Source: a bacterium
GTDB taxonomy: Bacteria; Patescibacteriota; Microgenomatia; UBA1406; GWC2-37-13
Direction: 5' to 3'
Length of the DNA: 64,000 nt
Assembly (NCBI GenBank): GCA_021825445.1
Contig: JAKAHA010000002.1
Span: 50,461-114,460, forward strand
In this document: piece after piece, positions 15,235-23,787 of the stretch
Position numbering within the stretch: position 1 is the stretch's first letter
Layout of the letters: every line of letters begins with the position of its first letter
Translations under genes and position numbers: made by a program
The notes under the pieces: model-generated
What the model was told of the DNA's origin: nothing
What the model saw: the letters and a program-made list of their open reading frames with translations, nothing else
The model's database searches: none

Positions 15235-15382
15235 GTGTAATTTTAAATAATTTCATGAACCATATTGACTTTATAACTTTATAGACTTTTCTTGTCAATC
15301 GCTTATAACCTACAAAACATATAAATTGGATTATATTAAAAGGCAAAAATCATCGAATGATACTATGGTCAAATTTTCGCTT

Positions 15383-15450
15383 GACCCCAAGAATTCTTTC
15401 CTCGTCGCGAGGTTTACATCCTCGCCTCCGAGGGGCGAGTCTACGGGGTC
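15383..15450. repeat. Composite cloverleaf-like GC-rich repeat
   Basis: Outer arms GACCCC and GGGGTC enclose two hairpins, CCTCG-tcg-CGAGG (15400-15412) and CTCGCC-...-GGCGAG (15421-15439). It is the only GC-rich segment of the 306-bp gap 15206-15512; the rest of the gap holds the operator and a promoter, with no ORF. Confidence 0.7.
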
Positions 15451-15479
15451 TTCGTCCAATCAAAATTGAATATTTAGAC

Positions 15480-15508
15480 TTGAAAAGAAGAAGAAGAAGT
15501 AATATTTA
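15480..15508 (+). promoter_or_regulatory. Promoter with AGA trinucleotide repeats in the spacer
   Basis: TTGAAA, 17 bp (agaagaagaagaagtaa), TATTTA, then 4 nt to the ATG at 15513. It resembles the promoter at 14392 in layout and in repeat-filled spacer. Confidence 0.5.
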
Positions 15509-15512
15509 GTAA

Positions 15513-16031
15513 ATGTCAAACGAAACATCAAATAAAACTGATTTTAGTCCCGATCAATTAAGTTCAGAAAATAGAAAAGTATTTGAAGATTTTTACGCTT
15601 TGACCGGAAAAATTCAGGCCGAATACGTTTCAAGTCCTGTTGGAGTTGGTTGGAAAAAACCTAGTCAATTTGATGTTTCAACTACTCAAGAGATAATGAA
15701 TAAAATTGATTCTAAATTTGGGACACAACTTTTGACAAAAAAACCAGAGGAAATCGATGCAATATTAATAGAAGAACTTGCGTTAAGTTATAAGGAATCA
15801 CCGTTGGACAAGGCCTTGTTGAATCCATTTACAAAAGGATTAATTGGAGAATCAATAATCGTCGATGGTATTACCTCTGATAGATCTTATTTTTTTAATA
15901 CTAATATTAAAGGAGTTATGTTACATATTGAAAGATTGAATATTATGCGCAGAGGACACAATGCCACTGTAGTGCAGTCAACTTTAATCGGATCAAGTAA
16001 CCCAATTTTAAAACCAAAAGTAACTACTTGA
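15513..16031 (+). CDS. Orphan hypothetical protein (172 aa)
   Basis: Not recognised. It has no signal peptide or membrane span. The N-terminus is polar and Ser/Asn rich (MSNETSNKTDFSPDQ); the middle contains KPEEIDAILIEELALSYKESPLDKALLNPFTKG and the end a basic segment RLNIMRRGHNATVVQSTLIGSSNP. It converges tail to tail with lon, with 1 bp between stops. Its leaderless promoter resembles those of the other orphan genes. Confidence 0.6.
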   Translation: MSNETSNKTDFSPDQLSSENRKVFEDFYALTGKIQAEYVSSPVGVGWKKPSQFDVSTTQEIMNKIDSKFGTQLLTKKPEEIDAILIEELALSYKESPLDKALLNPFTKGLIGESIIVDGITSDRSYFFNTNIKGVMLHIERLNIMRRGHNATVVQSTLIGSSNPILKPKVTT

Positions 16032-16032
16032 T

Positions 16033-18387
16033 TTACTTCCCCTTCAACGCTACCTTTAAGACTTGATCCACATGATCTACATAATGGAACTGCAAGTCTT
16101 TAAGAACTGACTGTGGAATATCCTCAAGATCTTTTTTATTATCTTTTGGAATGATAACGGTCTTGATGCCAGAACGATGAGCGGCGATTATTTTTTCTTT
16201 AATCCCACCAATCTCCAGAGCTCGACCTCGAAGGGTTATTTCTCCAGTCATCGCAACTGTTCTAATTGTTGGGGTTTTAGTTAGCGCTGAGATCATGGCG
16301 GTTGCAATCGCAAGTCCTGCTGACGGTCCATCTTTTGGCACTGCACCTTCTGGTACATGAACGTGAATATCAATTTTGTGATAAAAATCTTCTTTGAGTC
16401 CAAACTGTTTCCATCGGGGTCGGATGTAGGAAAGAGCTGCCTGACATGATTCTTTCATGACATCGCCCAGATGACCTGTAAGGGTTAGTCCGCCTTTACC
16501 AGGCATAATGGCAACTTCAATAAACAAAATGTCTCCGCCCGCTTGAGTCCAAGCCAATCCTGTTGTGATTCCGATTGTATCGCGTGCCTCAATCATCGAA
16601 TTTGAAAATTTAAAAGGTCCGAGATATTTTGTAACATCAGTCAAACCTACATCTTTATTTTTAACTTTCTTTTCAACTATTTCTCGGGTTAATTTTCTAA
16701 ATATTGTCGAAATTTGTCGTTCTAAATCGCGAACTCCTGCCTCTCGAGTATATCTTCGAATAATTGTCTTTAAAGCTGAATCAGTAATTGAGCCTTCTTT
16801 ATTATCAAGACTGGTTGCGTCCAATTGTTTTTGGACTAAATGAGTTTTTGCAATGTTAAATTTTTCGTCCTCAGTATATCCAGGAAAATGAATTACTTCT
16901 AGTCGATCAAGTAAAGCATTTGGAATGGTATCCAACATATTGGCAGTTGTAATAAAGAAAACATCTGAAAGATCAAATGCCACTTCAAGATAATGATCTG
17001 AAAAAGCCTGGTTTTGTTCGGGGTCAAGCGCCTCAAGTAAGGCTGATGATGGATCGCCCCTGTAATCTTTTCCAATTTTATCGATTTCGTCCAACATAAA
17101 AACCGGATTTTTTGTCCCAGCTTGTTTTATCCCCTGAATCATTCGACCGGGAAGAGCTCCAACGTAAGTTCGACGATGACCGCGAATTTCGGCTTCATCT
17201 CTGATTCCACCAAGAGATATCTTGGCAAACTTTCGACCCAGTGCTCGTGCAATCGATTTACCAAGTGAAGTTTTTCCAACTCCTGGTGGTCCGACAAAAC
17301 AAAGAATCGTCGGCTGTCGACCTTTGGTTTTTTGAGTTAATTCTTTCTTTTTTCTCATCTCCATTACTGCCAAATACTCCAAAATTCTTTCCTTGATTTT
17401 TTTCAGTCCATAATGATCTTCGTCCAATATTTTTTCAGCTACTTTTATTTCAATATTATTTTCGGAAGATATCGACCAAGGCAGCTCCACCAACCAATCA
17501 AGATAAGTTCTGACGTATGAAGCTTCTGGATTAAATTGTGACATTTGTTTTAATCTTTTTAATTCTTTTTCTGCTTTTTCCTCAACTTCTTTTGGCATTT
17601 TGGCTTTTTTAATTTTTTCTCTATATTCAGAGGTATCTTTATCTTCTCCTTTTTCGCCAAGCTCTTCTTCTATCGTCTTCATCTTTTCTCGGAGTATCGA
17701 CTCTTTCATTCCGCGATCAAATTTTTTTTGAGTTTTTGAAGTAAGACTGTACTCAATTTCCAATACCTTAATTTCACGGTTTACAAAATCTACTTCCTTT
17801 TTTAGCTTTGTTTTTAGATCGATCTCCTCAAGTAACATTTGTCTTTCTTGGGGCTTCAGATCAAGAACAACTGCAATCTGATGAGCAAAGTTTATAGGAT
17901 TATCAGTGTTTAAAATATTCATTAAAAATACGAAGTCAACCGTCTTACCCAAATTAATTGCTTTTTTTATTTGAGTTGAGATATATCTGATCATCGCCTT
18001 GATCTCATCATCCTCAATCACGTTTTCTTTTATCACTTCAACTTTTGCTTCAAACCATAAATCTTGCTTGGTAAAAGAAGTAATCTTTACAATTTCGACT
18101 CCTTTAACTAGTGCATTTATTTCGCCCTTATCTCCTGGAACGGTCTTATCAATGGTTGCAAGTACCCCAACCTGATAAAGCTCATTACCTTTTGGGTCGT
18201 CAGAAGCAGGGTTTTTTTGCATCAATAAAACAACTTTTTTGTCGCGGCGCAATGCTTCGTTAATCGCAGCCACGCTCTTGGCTCTTCCAAATACTAAAAC
18301 ATTTTCAGTCCCCGGAAATACGATTCCATCGCGCACTGGTGCCACTGGATAAACGGATTGTCCTAACGCTCTAATTGAAAATACCAT
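16033..18387 (-). CDS. lon: ATP-dependent protease Lon (LonA)
   Basis: This is a cytoplasmic AAA+ serine protease. In order: LON substrate domain ([14 protein letters not shown] onward), coiled helical domain, Walker [16 protein letters not shown], Walker [14 protein letters not shown], and the protease domain with catalytic Ser in [12 protein letters not shown] and the Lys further on in [14 protein letters not shown]. With the ATG at 18387 it is 784 aa, standard for LonA. The longer ORF start at 18426 lies in the -35 box of the promoter, so it is rejected. The last codons are mirrored in the remnant at 14685. Confidence 0.97.
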   Translation of the reverse strand: MVFSIRALGQSVYPVAPVRDGIVFPGTENVLVFGRAKSVAAINEALRRDKKVVLLMQKNPASDDPKGNELYQVGVLATIDKTVPGDKGEINALVKGVEIVKITSFTKQDLWFEAKVEVIKENVIEDDEIKAMIRYISTQIKKAINLGKTVDFVFLMNILNTDNPINFAHQIAVVLDLKPQERQMLLEEIDLKTKLKKEVDFVNREIKVLEIEYSLTSKTQKKFDRGMKESILREKMKTIEEELGEKGEDKDTSEYREKIKKAKMPKEVEEKAEKELKRLKQMSQFNPEASYVRTYLDWLVELPWSISSENNIEIKVAEKILDEDHYGLKKIKERILEYLAVMEMRKKKELTQKTKGRQPTILCFVGPPGVGKTSLGKSIARALGRKFAKISLGGIRDEAEIRGHRRTYVGALPGRMIQGIKQAGTKNPVFMLDEIDKIGKDYRGDPSSALLEALDPEQNQAFSDHYLEVAFDLSDVFFITTANMLDTIPNALLDRLEVIHFPGYTEDEKFNIAKTHLVQKQLDATSLDNKEGSITDSALKTIIRRYTREAGVRDLERQISTIFRKLTREIVEKKVKNKDVGLTDVTKYLGPFKFSNSMIEARDTIGITTGLAWTQAGGDILFIEVAIMPGKGGLTLTGHLGDVMKESCQAALSYIRPRWKQFGLKEDFYHKIDIHVHVPEGAVPKDGPSAGLAIATAMISALTKTPTIRTVAMTGEITLRGRALEIGGIKEKIIAAHRSGIKTVIIPKDNKKDLEDIPQSVLKDLQFHYVDHVDQVLKVALKGK

Positions 18388-18397
18388 ATGTTTTAGC

Positions 18398-18426
18398 AGT
18401 ATAACAAAGTAATTGCTAACTGTCAA
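18398..18426 (-). promoter_or_regulatory. Promoter of lon
   Basis: TTGACA, 17 bp, TATACT on the minus strand, with the -10 ending 10 nt before the ATG at 18387. It shows that translation cannot begin at 18426. Confidence 0.7.
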
Positions 18427-18503
18427 TACCCATTTTTAGAGGTCTAACCTATAGTATTTTATACTATTAGTAGGCTCTAAACTTACACAATCGTTCAACT
18501 AAA

Positions 18504-19355
18504 TTAAATAAATGTTTTTGTTATTTTATCAAATTCCATAAATCTTTTTTTATCAATTAACACCTCATTCTTTAGCTGCGGAAGTTGATCAGTATATGAC
18601 GGTTTTTCAACTTGATAAATTACTCCCAGTGGAAATTTTTCTTCATTCATTTCCAGACTTTTTTGCACAGCTTCGCGAAAGTCATCTTTTTTGTAATCTT
18701 CACCCAATTTATACACACGCTGTAAATAATACTGATACGTATTGATTTTATTAAAAGATACGCATGGTTGCAAAATATTTACCAACGAAAATCCTTTATG
18801 GTTTACTGCAGCCTTAATCATACTAGCTGCATGTATGGCGTCCCCTGCAAAACTTTGAGAAACAAAAGTAGCTCCTGAGGTAATGGCAAAGCTTAGAGGG
18901 TTTATAGGAGTCTCAATTATGCCTGAGGGAGTTGATTTTGACTTAAATCCTTTTTGAGCGGTTGGAGCTGATTGACCTGTTGTTAAGCCATAAACCCCAT
19001 TATCATGGACTATGACTGTGATATCATGATTACCTCTACACGCATGCAGAAAATGATTTCCTCCTTCACCATAGGTATCTCCGTCACCCGCAATGACAAT
19101 TACTGGCATCTTGTGGTTGGCTATTTTAATCCCAATGGCAGTCGGGATTGACCGACCATGAAGAGAATGGATCGCATAAGCATTTAAAAAATCATTCATG
19201 TTTCCTGAGCACCCTATTCCAAAAACGGCAGCAACTGATGATGGACTCAAACCCAATTGCACTAAGGCTTGTTTTATGGCAATTCCAATCCCCCAATCTC
19301 CACACCCCGGACACCAAGTCGGATTGTAACCTGAAAAATCTTGAATGTTTGTCAT
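18504..19355 (-). CDS. korB: 2-oxoacid:ferredoxin oxidoreductase, beta subunit
   Basis: The subunit binds thiamine pyrophosphate and one iron-sulphur cluster. WCPGCGDWGIG, GIGCSGNMND and LQPCVSFN supply four cysteines, and GDGDTYGEGGNHFLHACRGNHDITVIVHDN is the TPP/Mg motif. 283 aa is normal. The start overlaps the alpha gene stop by 4 nt. Together with korA and ferredoxin it forms a CoA-dependent 2-oxoacid oxidoreductase; the substrate (2-oxoglutarate, pyruvate or a branched oxoacid) is not certain. Confidence 0.92.
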   Translation of the reverse strand: MTNIQDFSGYNPTWCPGCGDWGIGIAIKQALVQLGLSPSSVAAVFGIGCSGNMNDFLNAYAIHSLHGRSIPTAIGIKIANHKMPVIVIAGDGDTYGEGGNHFLHACRGNHDITVIVHDNGVYGLTTGQSAPTAQKGFKSKSTPSGIIETPINPLSFAITSGATFVSQSFAGDAIHAASMIKAAVNHKGFSLVNILQPCVSFNKINTYQYYLQRVYKLGEDYKKDDFREAVQKSLEMNEEKFPLGVIYQVEKPSYTDQLPQLKNEVLIDKKRFMEFDKITKTFI

Positions 19356-21115
19356 AATTTATTAATAATTTCTTTTACTGTAATTGATCTTCCATCATAT
19401 CTTAATATTTTATTTTTTATTTCTATCCCCGTCTCCATCGCGAGTATTTTTCCAAACTGCCCCCAAGAATTATTTTCTATCAAAATATATTTTTTATCAT
19501 GCTTAAATAATTCTTTCACTTTGTGGGTGTCAATTGGATAGATGTGATTGAAATGAATTAAGGTTGTCTCGATATTTTTTTCTTTTAATAATTTTTGAGC
19601 TTGAAGGACGATTCCTTTTGTAGAACCCCAAGAAACAAAAACCGTTTCAGATTTATCAATATCACCATAAACTTTTGGCATTAAAAAATCGTTTTCTAAA
19701 TATGTTATCCATTTTCTCGCTCTCTTGTCTACCTGGTCAATCCGAGGTTTAGCCTCCTCTGTCGTATGACCATCTTCAATATGTTCATAAGAATTTGCCT
19801 GATAAAAATATCCTGGCGTCCCTGGAATTAATCTCGGCGAAATTCCATCTTCAGTAATTTGATATCGCAAAAAGTTTTGAATTTTAATATTTGAATTTTG
19901 AGTTTGGTTTGTCATTTGAATTTTATCATTTGTTATCACTTTATTAATTAACTTACCTCTATTAATCTTATATTCTGATATAAATTTATCTACAAAACTT
20001 TTTTCTACACTCTTATGTGATTCCGAAAGGTACATATCAGACATCACGATAACAGGTAGTTGATATTGGTCTGCTAAATTGTAAGCTTTTGCTGTCAGTT
20101 CAATCATCTCTTCGTTGTCTCCTGGTGCAAGAACTATTTTTGGGAATTCTCCGTGACCTGAAAAAATTGTAAAAAGCAAATCTCCTTGTTCAGTCCACGT
20201 AGGCATTCCAGTTGCAGGTCCAGGACGAGATGCAATAAAAACCACAATTGGAATTTCAGTAATTCCCGCAAGTGATAAAGTTTCAACCATTAATGCAAAG
20301 CCTCCACCTGAGCTACCAACCGCCGAGCGAACTCCGGCAAAAGATGAACCAATCGCAGTATTGATTACTGAAATTTCGTCTTCTGCATGGCGAACGACGA
20401 TTCCAATTTTTTCAGCCCAAGCTGCCAAATCGGTAAGGACTGTTGAAGAAGGTGTCATTGGATAGGCAACATATACTCGAATATCTGCTATTATGCTTCC
20501 AAGAGCAAACGCATCATTTCCAGTTAAAACAAGTTTATCGTCTCCTGGCTTTTTAACCAAATAATTTAAAATAAAATCTGAATAATTTTTCTTTACCTCA
20601 TCATATCCTGCTTGGACAAACTGTCTGTTAAAATTTATTACCTCTTCACCTTTTTTTGCAAATTGTTCAGAAATTATTTTTATCAACTCATCGATATCTC
20701 CACCTAGCAAACCAATTGAAGCACCAAGAGAAATTGTATTTTTCATGACAGGCTGACCTTTTAGTCGAGCAAGAATTTTTTTAAAAGGAATAATTATTTT
20801 TTTAATATTCTCTTTTATTTCAAACTCATCTTGATCAAATACAACTAAACTTTCAGGAGTCAATCTTGATCTATGTTTTTCGTAAGTTTCTTTATTCAAA
20901 CAAACCAAAACATCAATCGACGGATTCAAATGAGAGGCATCTGAATTTGAAACATGAACCTCATAGGCATTATGACCACCACGAATGAGAGATGGATATT
21001 CAACGTAGTCAAAAATGTGATAGCCGGAACGAGTGGCGATTTTTGAAAATACAACTCCTGTAGTCATTATTCCAAACCCTGCCTCTCCTCCAATCAACCA
21101 TGTAAAATCATTCAT
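19352..21115 (-). CDS. korA: 2-oxoacid:ferredoxin oxidoreductase, fused gamma-alpha subunit
   Basis: The first 180 residues are the gamma domain (NDFTWLIGGEAGFGIMTTGVVFSK) and the rest the alpha domain (GNDAFALGSIIADIRVYVAYPMTPSS; AEDEISVINTAIGSSFAGVRSAVGSSGGGFALM). The start at 21115, one base after the ferredoxin stop, gives the canonical N-terminus; the ORF-track extension is the ferredoxin gene in another frame. Residues about 398-415 (MTNQTQNSNIKIQN) come from 7-bp tandem words and look like a loop insertion before the conserved RLIPGTPG. Confidence 0.92.
   Translation of the reverse strand: MNDFTWLIGGEAGFGIMTTGVVFSKIATRSGYHIFDYVEYPSLIRGGHNAYEVHVSNSDASHLNPSIDVLVCLNKETYEKHRSRLTPESLVVFDQDEFEIKENIKKIIIPFKKILARLKGQPVMKNTISLGASIGLLGGDIDELIKIISEQFAKKGEEVINFNRQFVQAGYDEVKKNYSDFILNYLVKKPGDDKLVLTGNDAFALGSIIADIRVYVAYPMTPSSTVLTDLAAWAEKIGIVVRHAEDEISVINTAIGSSFAGVRSAVGSSGGGFALMVETLSLAGITEIPIVVFIASRPGPATGMPTWTEQGDLLFTIFSGHGEFPKIVLAPGDNEEMIELTAKAYNLADQYQLPVIVMSDMYLSESHKSVEKSFVDKFISEYKINRGKLINKVITNDKIQMTNQTQNSNIKIQNFLRYQITEDGISPRLIPGTPGYFYQANSYEHIEDGHTTEEAKPRIDQVDKRARKWITYLENDFLMPKVYGDIDKSETVFVSWGSTKGIVLQAQKLLKEKNIETTLIHFNHIYPIDTHKVKELFKHDKKYILIENNSWGQFGKILAMETGIEIKNKILRYDGRSITVKEIINKL
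19872..19925. repeat. Heptad tandem repeat inside korA
   Basis: On the coding strand the words caaatga, caaacca, aactcaa, aattcaa, atattaa, aattcaa follow at a 7-bp period and are translated as an Asn/Gln-rich loop. Confidence 0.75.
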
Positions 21116-21116
21116 A

Positions 21117-21392
21117 TTACTTCGGGAACACTCTGTTACCCTGTGCATCTTCGATAATAATTGCTGCAACTGGACAAGCTTTAGCCGATTCTATTATGTT
21201 TTCAATTGAATCATCATCTATAGAATTTAAAATTGTAGCTTTGGCTTCATTATCCAAAACATACGCTTTTGGTGAAACCGCGATACAAGTGCCAGCACCA
21301 ATGCACAAATTTCTATCTACCCAAACCTTATGACCAGATTTTAATGTAACAGGTCCTGAAGGATTCTTTTGATCTTTGATTTTTGGATCCAT
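21117..21392 (-). CDS. Ferredoxin, probably [3Fe-4S] type
   Basis: A 91-aa ferredoxin. The cluster motif is CIGAGTCIAVSP with a distal CP in AKACPVAAI: the second Cys of CxxCxxC is Ala, leaving three cysteines, a pattern known from [3Fe-4S] ferredoxins such as those serving P450s. The two alternative ligands for a second cluster are absent. Its stop is 1 bp from the korA start, so it is very likely the electron acceptor of KorAB. Whether a non-Cys ligand restores [4Fe-4S] cannot be told. Confidence 0.88.
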   Translation of the reverse strand: MDPKIKDQKNPSGPVTLKSGHKVWVDRNLCIGAGTCIAVSPKAYVLDNEAKATILNSIDDDSIENIIESAKACPVAAIIIEDAQGNRVFPK

Positions 21393-21489
21393 ATTGAGTT
21401 AAATATTAAATTATTAATAATAAATCACAAATAAATTTTAAATATTAAATTTAAAGTTTATTACTTATTTGGAACTTGAAATTTATTAT

Positions 21490-21852
21490 TTAAAATTTTT
21501 TTAATAATTTATGCAATGCTTCCAACGGTAATACTGCACATTTAATTCTCGTCATCCCCAAATCTATTCCCAACATCTTAATAATAAACTTCGTGTTAAG
21601 CTTTTTCAATTCTTCTTTTGTCTTATTTTTTGCAAAGTCGGTTAGCATTGAAGCGGATGCTGTGGAAATAACACAACCTTCACCATGGAACTTAATTTCC
21701 AAAATTTTTTCCCCCTCAAATTTGACTGTCATTTCAATCTTATCTCCACATAAAGGGTTATTAACTTTGACTAAATTATCAGATTTTTCAATCTTGCCGT
21801 AATTATGAGGATGGTGATAGTGGTCGAGAATTATATCTTGATAGATGTTCAT
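21490..21852 (-). CDS. sufU: SufU-type iron-sulphur cluster scaffold
   Basis: A 120-aa NifU N-domain-like protein with the three conserved cysteines in NNPLCGDKIEM, HGEGCVISTASASM and RIKCAVLPLEAL plus the scaffold/zinc Asp in CGD. It receives sulphur from SufS or acts as a zinc-dependent sulphurtransferase partner. The start overlaps the sufS stop by 4 nt. The usual C-terminal SufU insertion is shorter than in Bacillus. The gap 21393-21489 holds AT-rich repeats only. Confidence 0.92.
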   Translation of the reverse strand: MNIYQDIILDHYHHPHNYGKIEKSDNLVKVNNPLCGDKIEMTVKFEGEKILEIKFHGEGCVISTASASMLTDFAKNKTKEELKKLNTKFIIKMLGIDLGMTRIKCAVLPLEALHKLLKKF

Positions 21853-23096
21853 ATTAAAATTTTCTTTACTTTTTTCAGTCCCTCAATTAATTTTTCCACG
21901 TCATTTTCATCATTATAAATATAAAAACTTGCTCTGACTGTTGCGGGTACTTTTAATCGTGTGTGAAGAGGCATGGCACAGTGATGTCCTGCACGAACAC
22001 AAATTCCACTATCTGCCAAAATTTGAGCAATATCATGAGGATGAAATTTACCAAAACTAAAAGATATTATTCCTCCTCTATCATCAATATTTTTTGGTCC
22101 AAATATTTTAATTTCTTCTCCAAACTTTGCAATCGCTCGATCGATCGCAAAATCAGTTATTTCTTTTTCATGTTTTCTAATATTTTTCATGTCTACTTTT
22201 TCCAAAAATTTTATTGCTTCTTTTAAAGCTATGACTTCGCCAATTGCTGGAGTTCCTGCTTCAAATTTATGTGGGGTATCTTTAAATGTTGTTCTGTCTA
22301 CGTAAACCTCATCAATCATATCCCCGCCATACATAAATGGATACATTTCATTTAGAAATTTTTCTTTTCCCCAAAGGACACCGACTCCAGTTGGTCCCAA
22401 CATTTTATGGGAAGAAAAAACAATAAAATCAGCTCCCATTTTCCGAACATCAATTTTCAAATGAGGCACTGCCTGAGCCGCATCAACTATTACAATAATT
22501 TTCGGATTAATTTTTTTCGCCTCTGCAATTATTTCTTCGACTGGATTAATCGTTCCCAAAACATTGGAAATATAAGTCAACGCTAATATTTTTGTTTTCT
22601 TAGAAATTATTTTTTTTAACAATTCTGAATTCTTAATTTTAAATTCTAAATTTAAAATTCCATCTTCATTAATATCTATAACCTTAAACGTTGCCCCAAT
22701 TTCATTTGTTAAAACCTGCCAAGGAACGAAGTTTGAATGATGTTCCATAATAGTTGTGACGATTTCATCGCTTGGTTCAAGAATCTTGCGACCCAACGAA
22801 TAGGCAAGTAAATTTATTGATTCTGTAGTATTTCTGGTAAAAATAATTTCACGAGCATTATTAGCATTGATGAATTTTGAGACAACTTCTCTGGTTTCCT
22901 CAAATTCCGTCGTTGCAATTTCCGACATCGGATAGATCCCTCTAAAAACATTGGCTGAATATTTTTCATAATATTCCCTGATTTTATCAATAACTATTTT
23001 TGGCTTCAATGAAGTCGCTGTCGAATCAAGATAAACTAAATCAGATCTATTTTCAAAAATCGGAAATCGTTTTTTTATATTTTGTATGTTTGACAT
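21849..23096 (-). CDS. sufS: Cysteine desulfurase SufS
   Basis: A PLP enzyme of 415 aa that takes sulphur from cysteine. YLDSTATSLKP at the N-terminus, EHHSNFVPWQ, DAAQAVPHLKID (PLP Asp), FIVFSSHKMLGPTGVG (Schiff-base Lys) and the catalytic-loop Cys in RAGHHCAMPLH mark it as a class II desulfurase. Residues about 139-158 include a segment encoded by six 7-bp words. It sits between sufD and sufU in the operon. Confidence 0.95.
   Translation of the reverse strand: MSNIQNIKKRFPIFENRSDLVYLDSTATSLKPKIVIDKIREYYEKYSANVFRGIYPMSEIATTEFEETREVVSKFINANNAREIIFTRNTTESINLLAYSLGRKILEPSDEIVTTIMEHHSNFVPWQVLTNEIGATFKVIDINEDGILNLEFKIKNSELLKKIISKKTKILALTYISNVLGTINPVEEIIAEAKKINPKIIVIVDAAQAVPHLKIDVRKMGADFIVFSSHKMLGPTGVGVLWGKEKFLNEMYPFMYGGDMIDEVYVDRTTFKDTPHKFEAGTPAIGEVIALKEAIKFLEKVDMKNIRKHEKEITDFAIDRAIAKFGEEIKIFGPKNIDDRGGIISFSFGKFHPHDIAQILADSGICVRAGHHCAMPLHTRLKVPATVRASFYIYNDENDVEKLIEGLKKVKKILI
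22621..22662. repeat. Heptad tandem repeat inside sufS
   Basis: Six words (aattctg, aattctt, aatttta, aattcta, aatttaa, aattcca) follow in strict 7-bp period on the plus strand. On the coding strand they encode about NLEFKIKNSEL. Confidence 0.85.
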
Positions 23097-23099
23097 ATT

Positions 23100-23684
23100 T
23101 TATGCCAAGCCGTCCGAACCTCGGAGGTTAGTACAAGCGTGGCTGTAAGGCTCTATTTTTTCAAGGATTTCTTGTATAAAGCCTGAAATTAATAACTGTT
23201 CTGCCATTTTTTGATCTAAACTGCGACTTTTTAGATAAAATAAAGATTCTTCGTTAATTTTACCAGTTGTTGAACCATGAGTACAAAAAACATCGTTTGC
23301 CAATATTTCTAAAAATGGACGAGAGTCAACAAAAACTTTATCACCTAAAATCAAATTTTTATTTTTTTGATATGCATGAGATTTTTGTCCGCTCTTTTCA
23401 ATCTTAATTAACCCTTGGTAAAGAAACTTTGACTGGTCTTCAAAGACTCCCTTTATCAATAAATTCGAAGTCGATCCAGGAGCAATGTGATATTGATTTG
23501 TTTTTAACTTAAAAGATTCTTCTTTTTTTCCATGATACAAACCTAGTATTTCCAAATTAACTCCACCTGAATTTATTTTAAAATCAAACTCACCGGAGAG
23601 ATTATAAAAGAAGACCGTATAATTACCCGGTCTATCGAAAACTAATTTATTTTGTCTAGTTTTATTTAAGTCTATATATTTCAT
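23100..23684 (-). CDS. sufD: SufD-like protein, short form
   Basis: The 194-aa protein keeps the right-handed beta-helix and C-terminal helical part of SufB/SufD: APGSTSNLLIKGVFED, HAYQKNKNLILGDKVFVDSRPFLEILANDVFCTHGSTTGKINEESLFYLKSRSL and EQLLISGFIQEILEKI. That is about half the usual SufD length, with the N-terminal region missing. The last residues (PYSHACTNLRGSDGLA) come from a palindromic repeat around AACCTCGGAGGTT that also supplies the stop. It presumably pairs with SufB. Confidence 0.88.
   Translation of the reverse strand: MKYIDLNKTRQNKLVFDRPGNYTVFFYNLSGEFDFKINSGGVNLEILGLYHGKKEESFKLKTNQYHIAPGSTSNLLIKGVFEDQSKFLYQGLIKIEKSGQKSHAYQKNKNLILGDKVFVDSRPFLEILANDVFCTHGSTTGKINEESLFYLKSRSLDQKMAEQLLISGFIQEILEKIEPYSHACTNLRGSDGLA
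23103..23148. repeat. Palindromic repeat forming the sufD C-terminus
   Basis: AACCTCGGAGGTT sits at the centre with GC-rich flanks (gccgtccg on one side, agtacaagcgtggc on the other). The core and the GTACA flank recur at 50024-50042 in the XTP pyrophosphatase gene. Confidence 0.65.
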
Positions 23685-23689
23685 AAATC

Positions 23690-23787
23690 AAAGTTTAAAG
23701 ATCAAAGATCAAATCCAAGTTTAAATCTCAAAAATTTTTAATTTTTAAGCTTGTTTTTGCACTTTGATATTTGATATTTAATATTGT
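23690..23787. repeat. Heptad word arrays between sufB and sufD
   Basis: Words of the agatcaa/agtttaa type (23690-23730) are followed by ttgatat, ttgatat, ttaatat (23764-23784), forming a loose inverted pair. This 100-bp gap has no ORF. Confidence 0.7.

Noticed and set aside
18388-18426. Extended N-terminus of Lon starting at 18426
   Set aside because: The extension covers the -35 and -10 boxes, so it cannot be in the mRNA.
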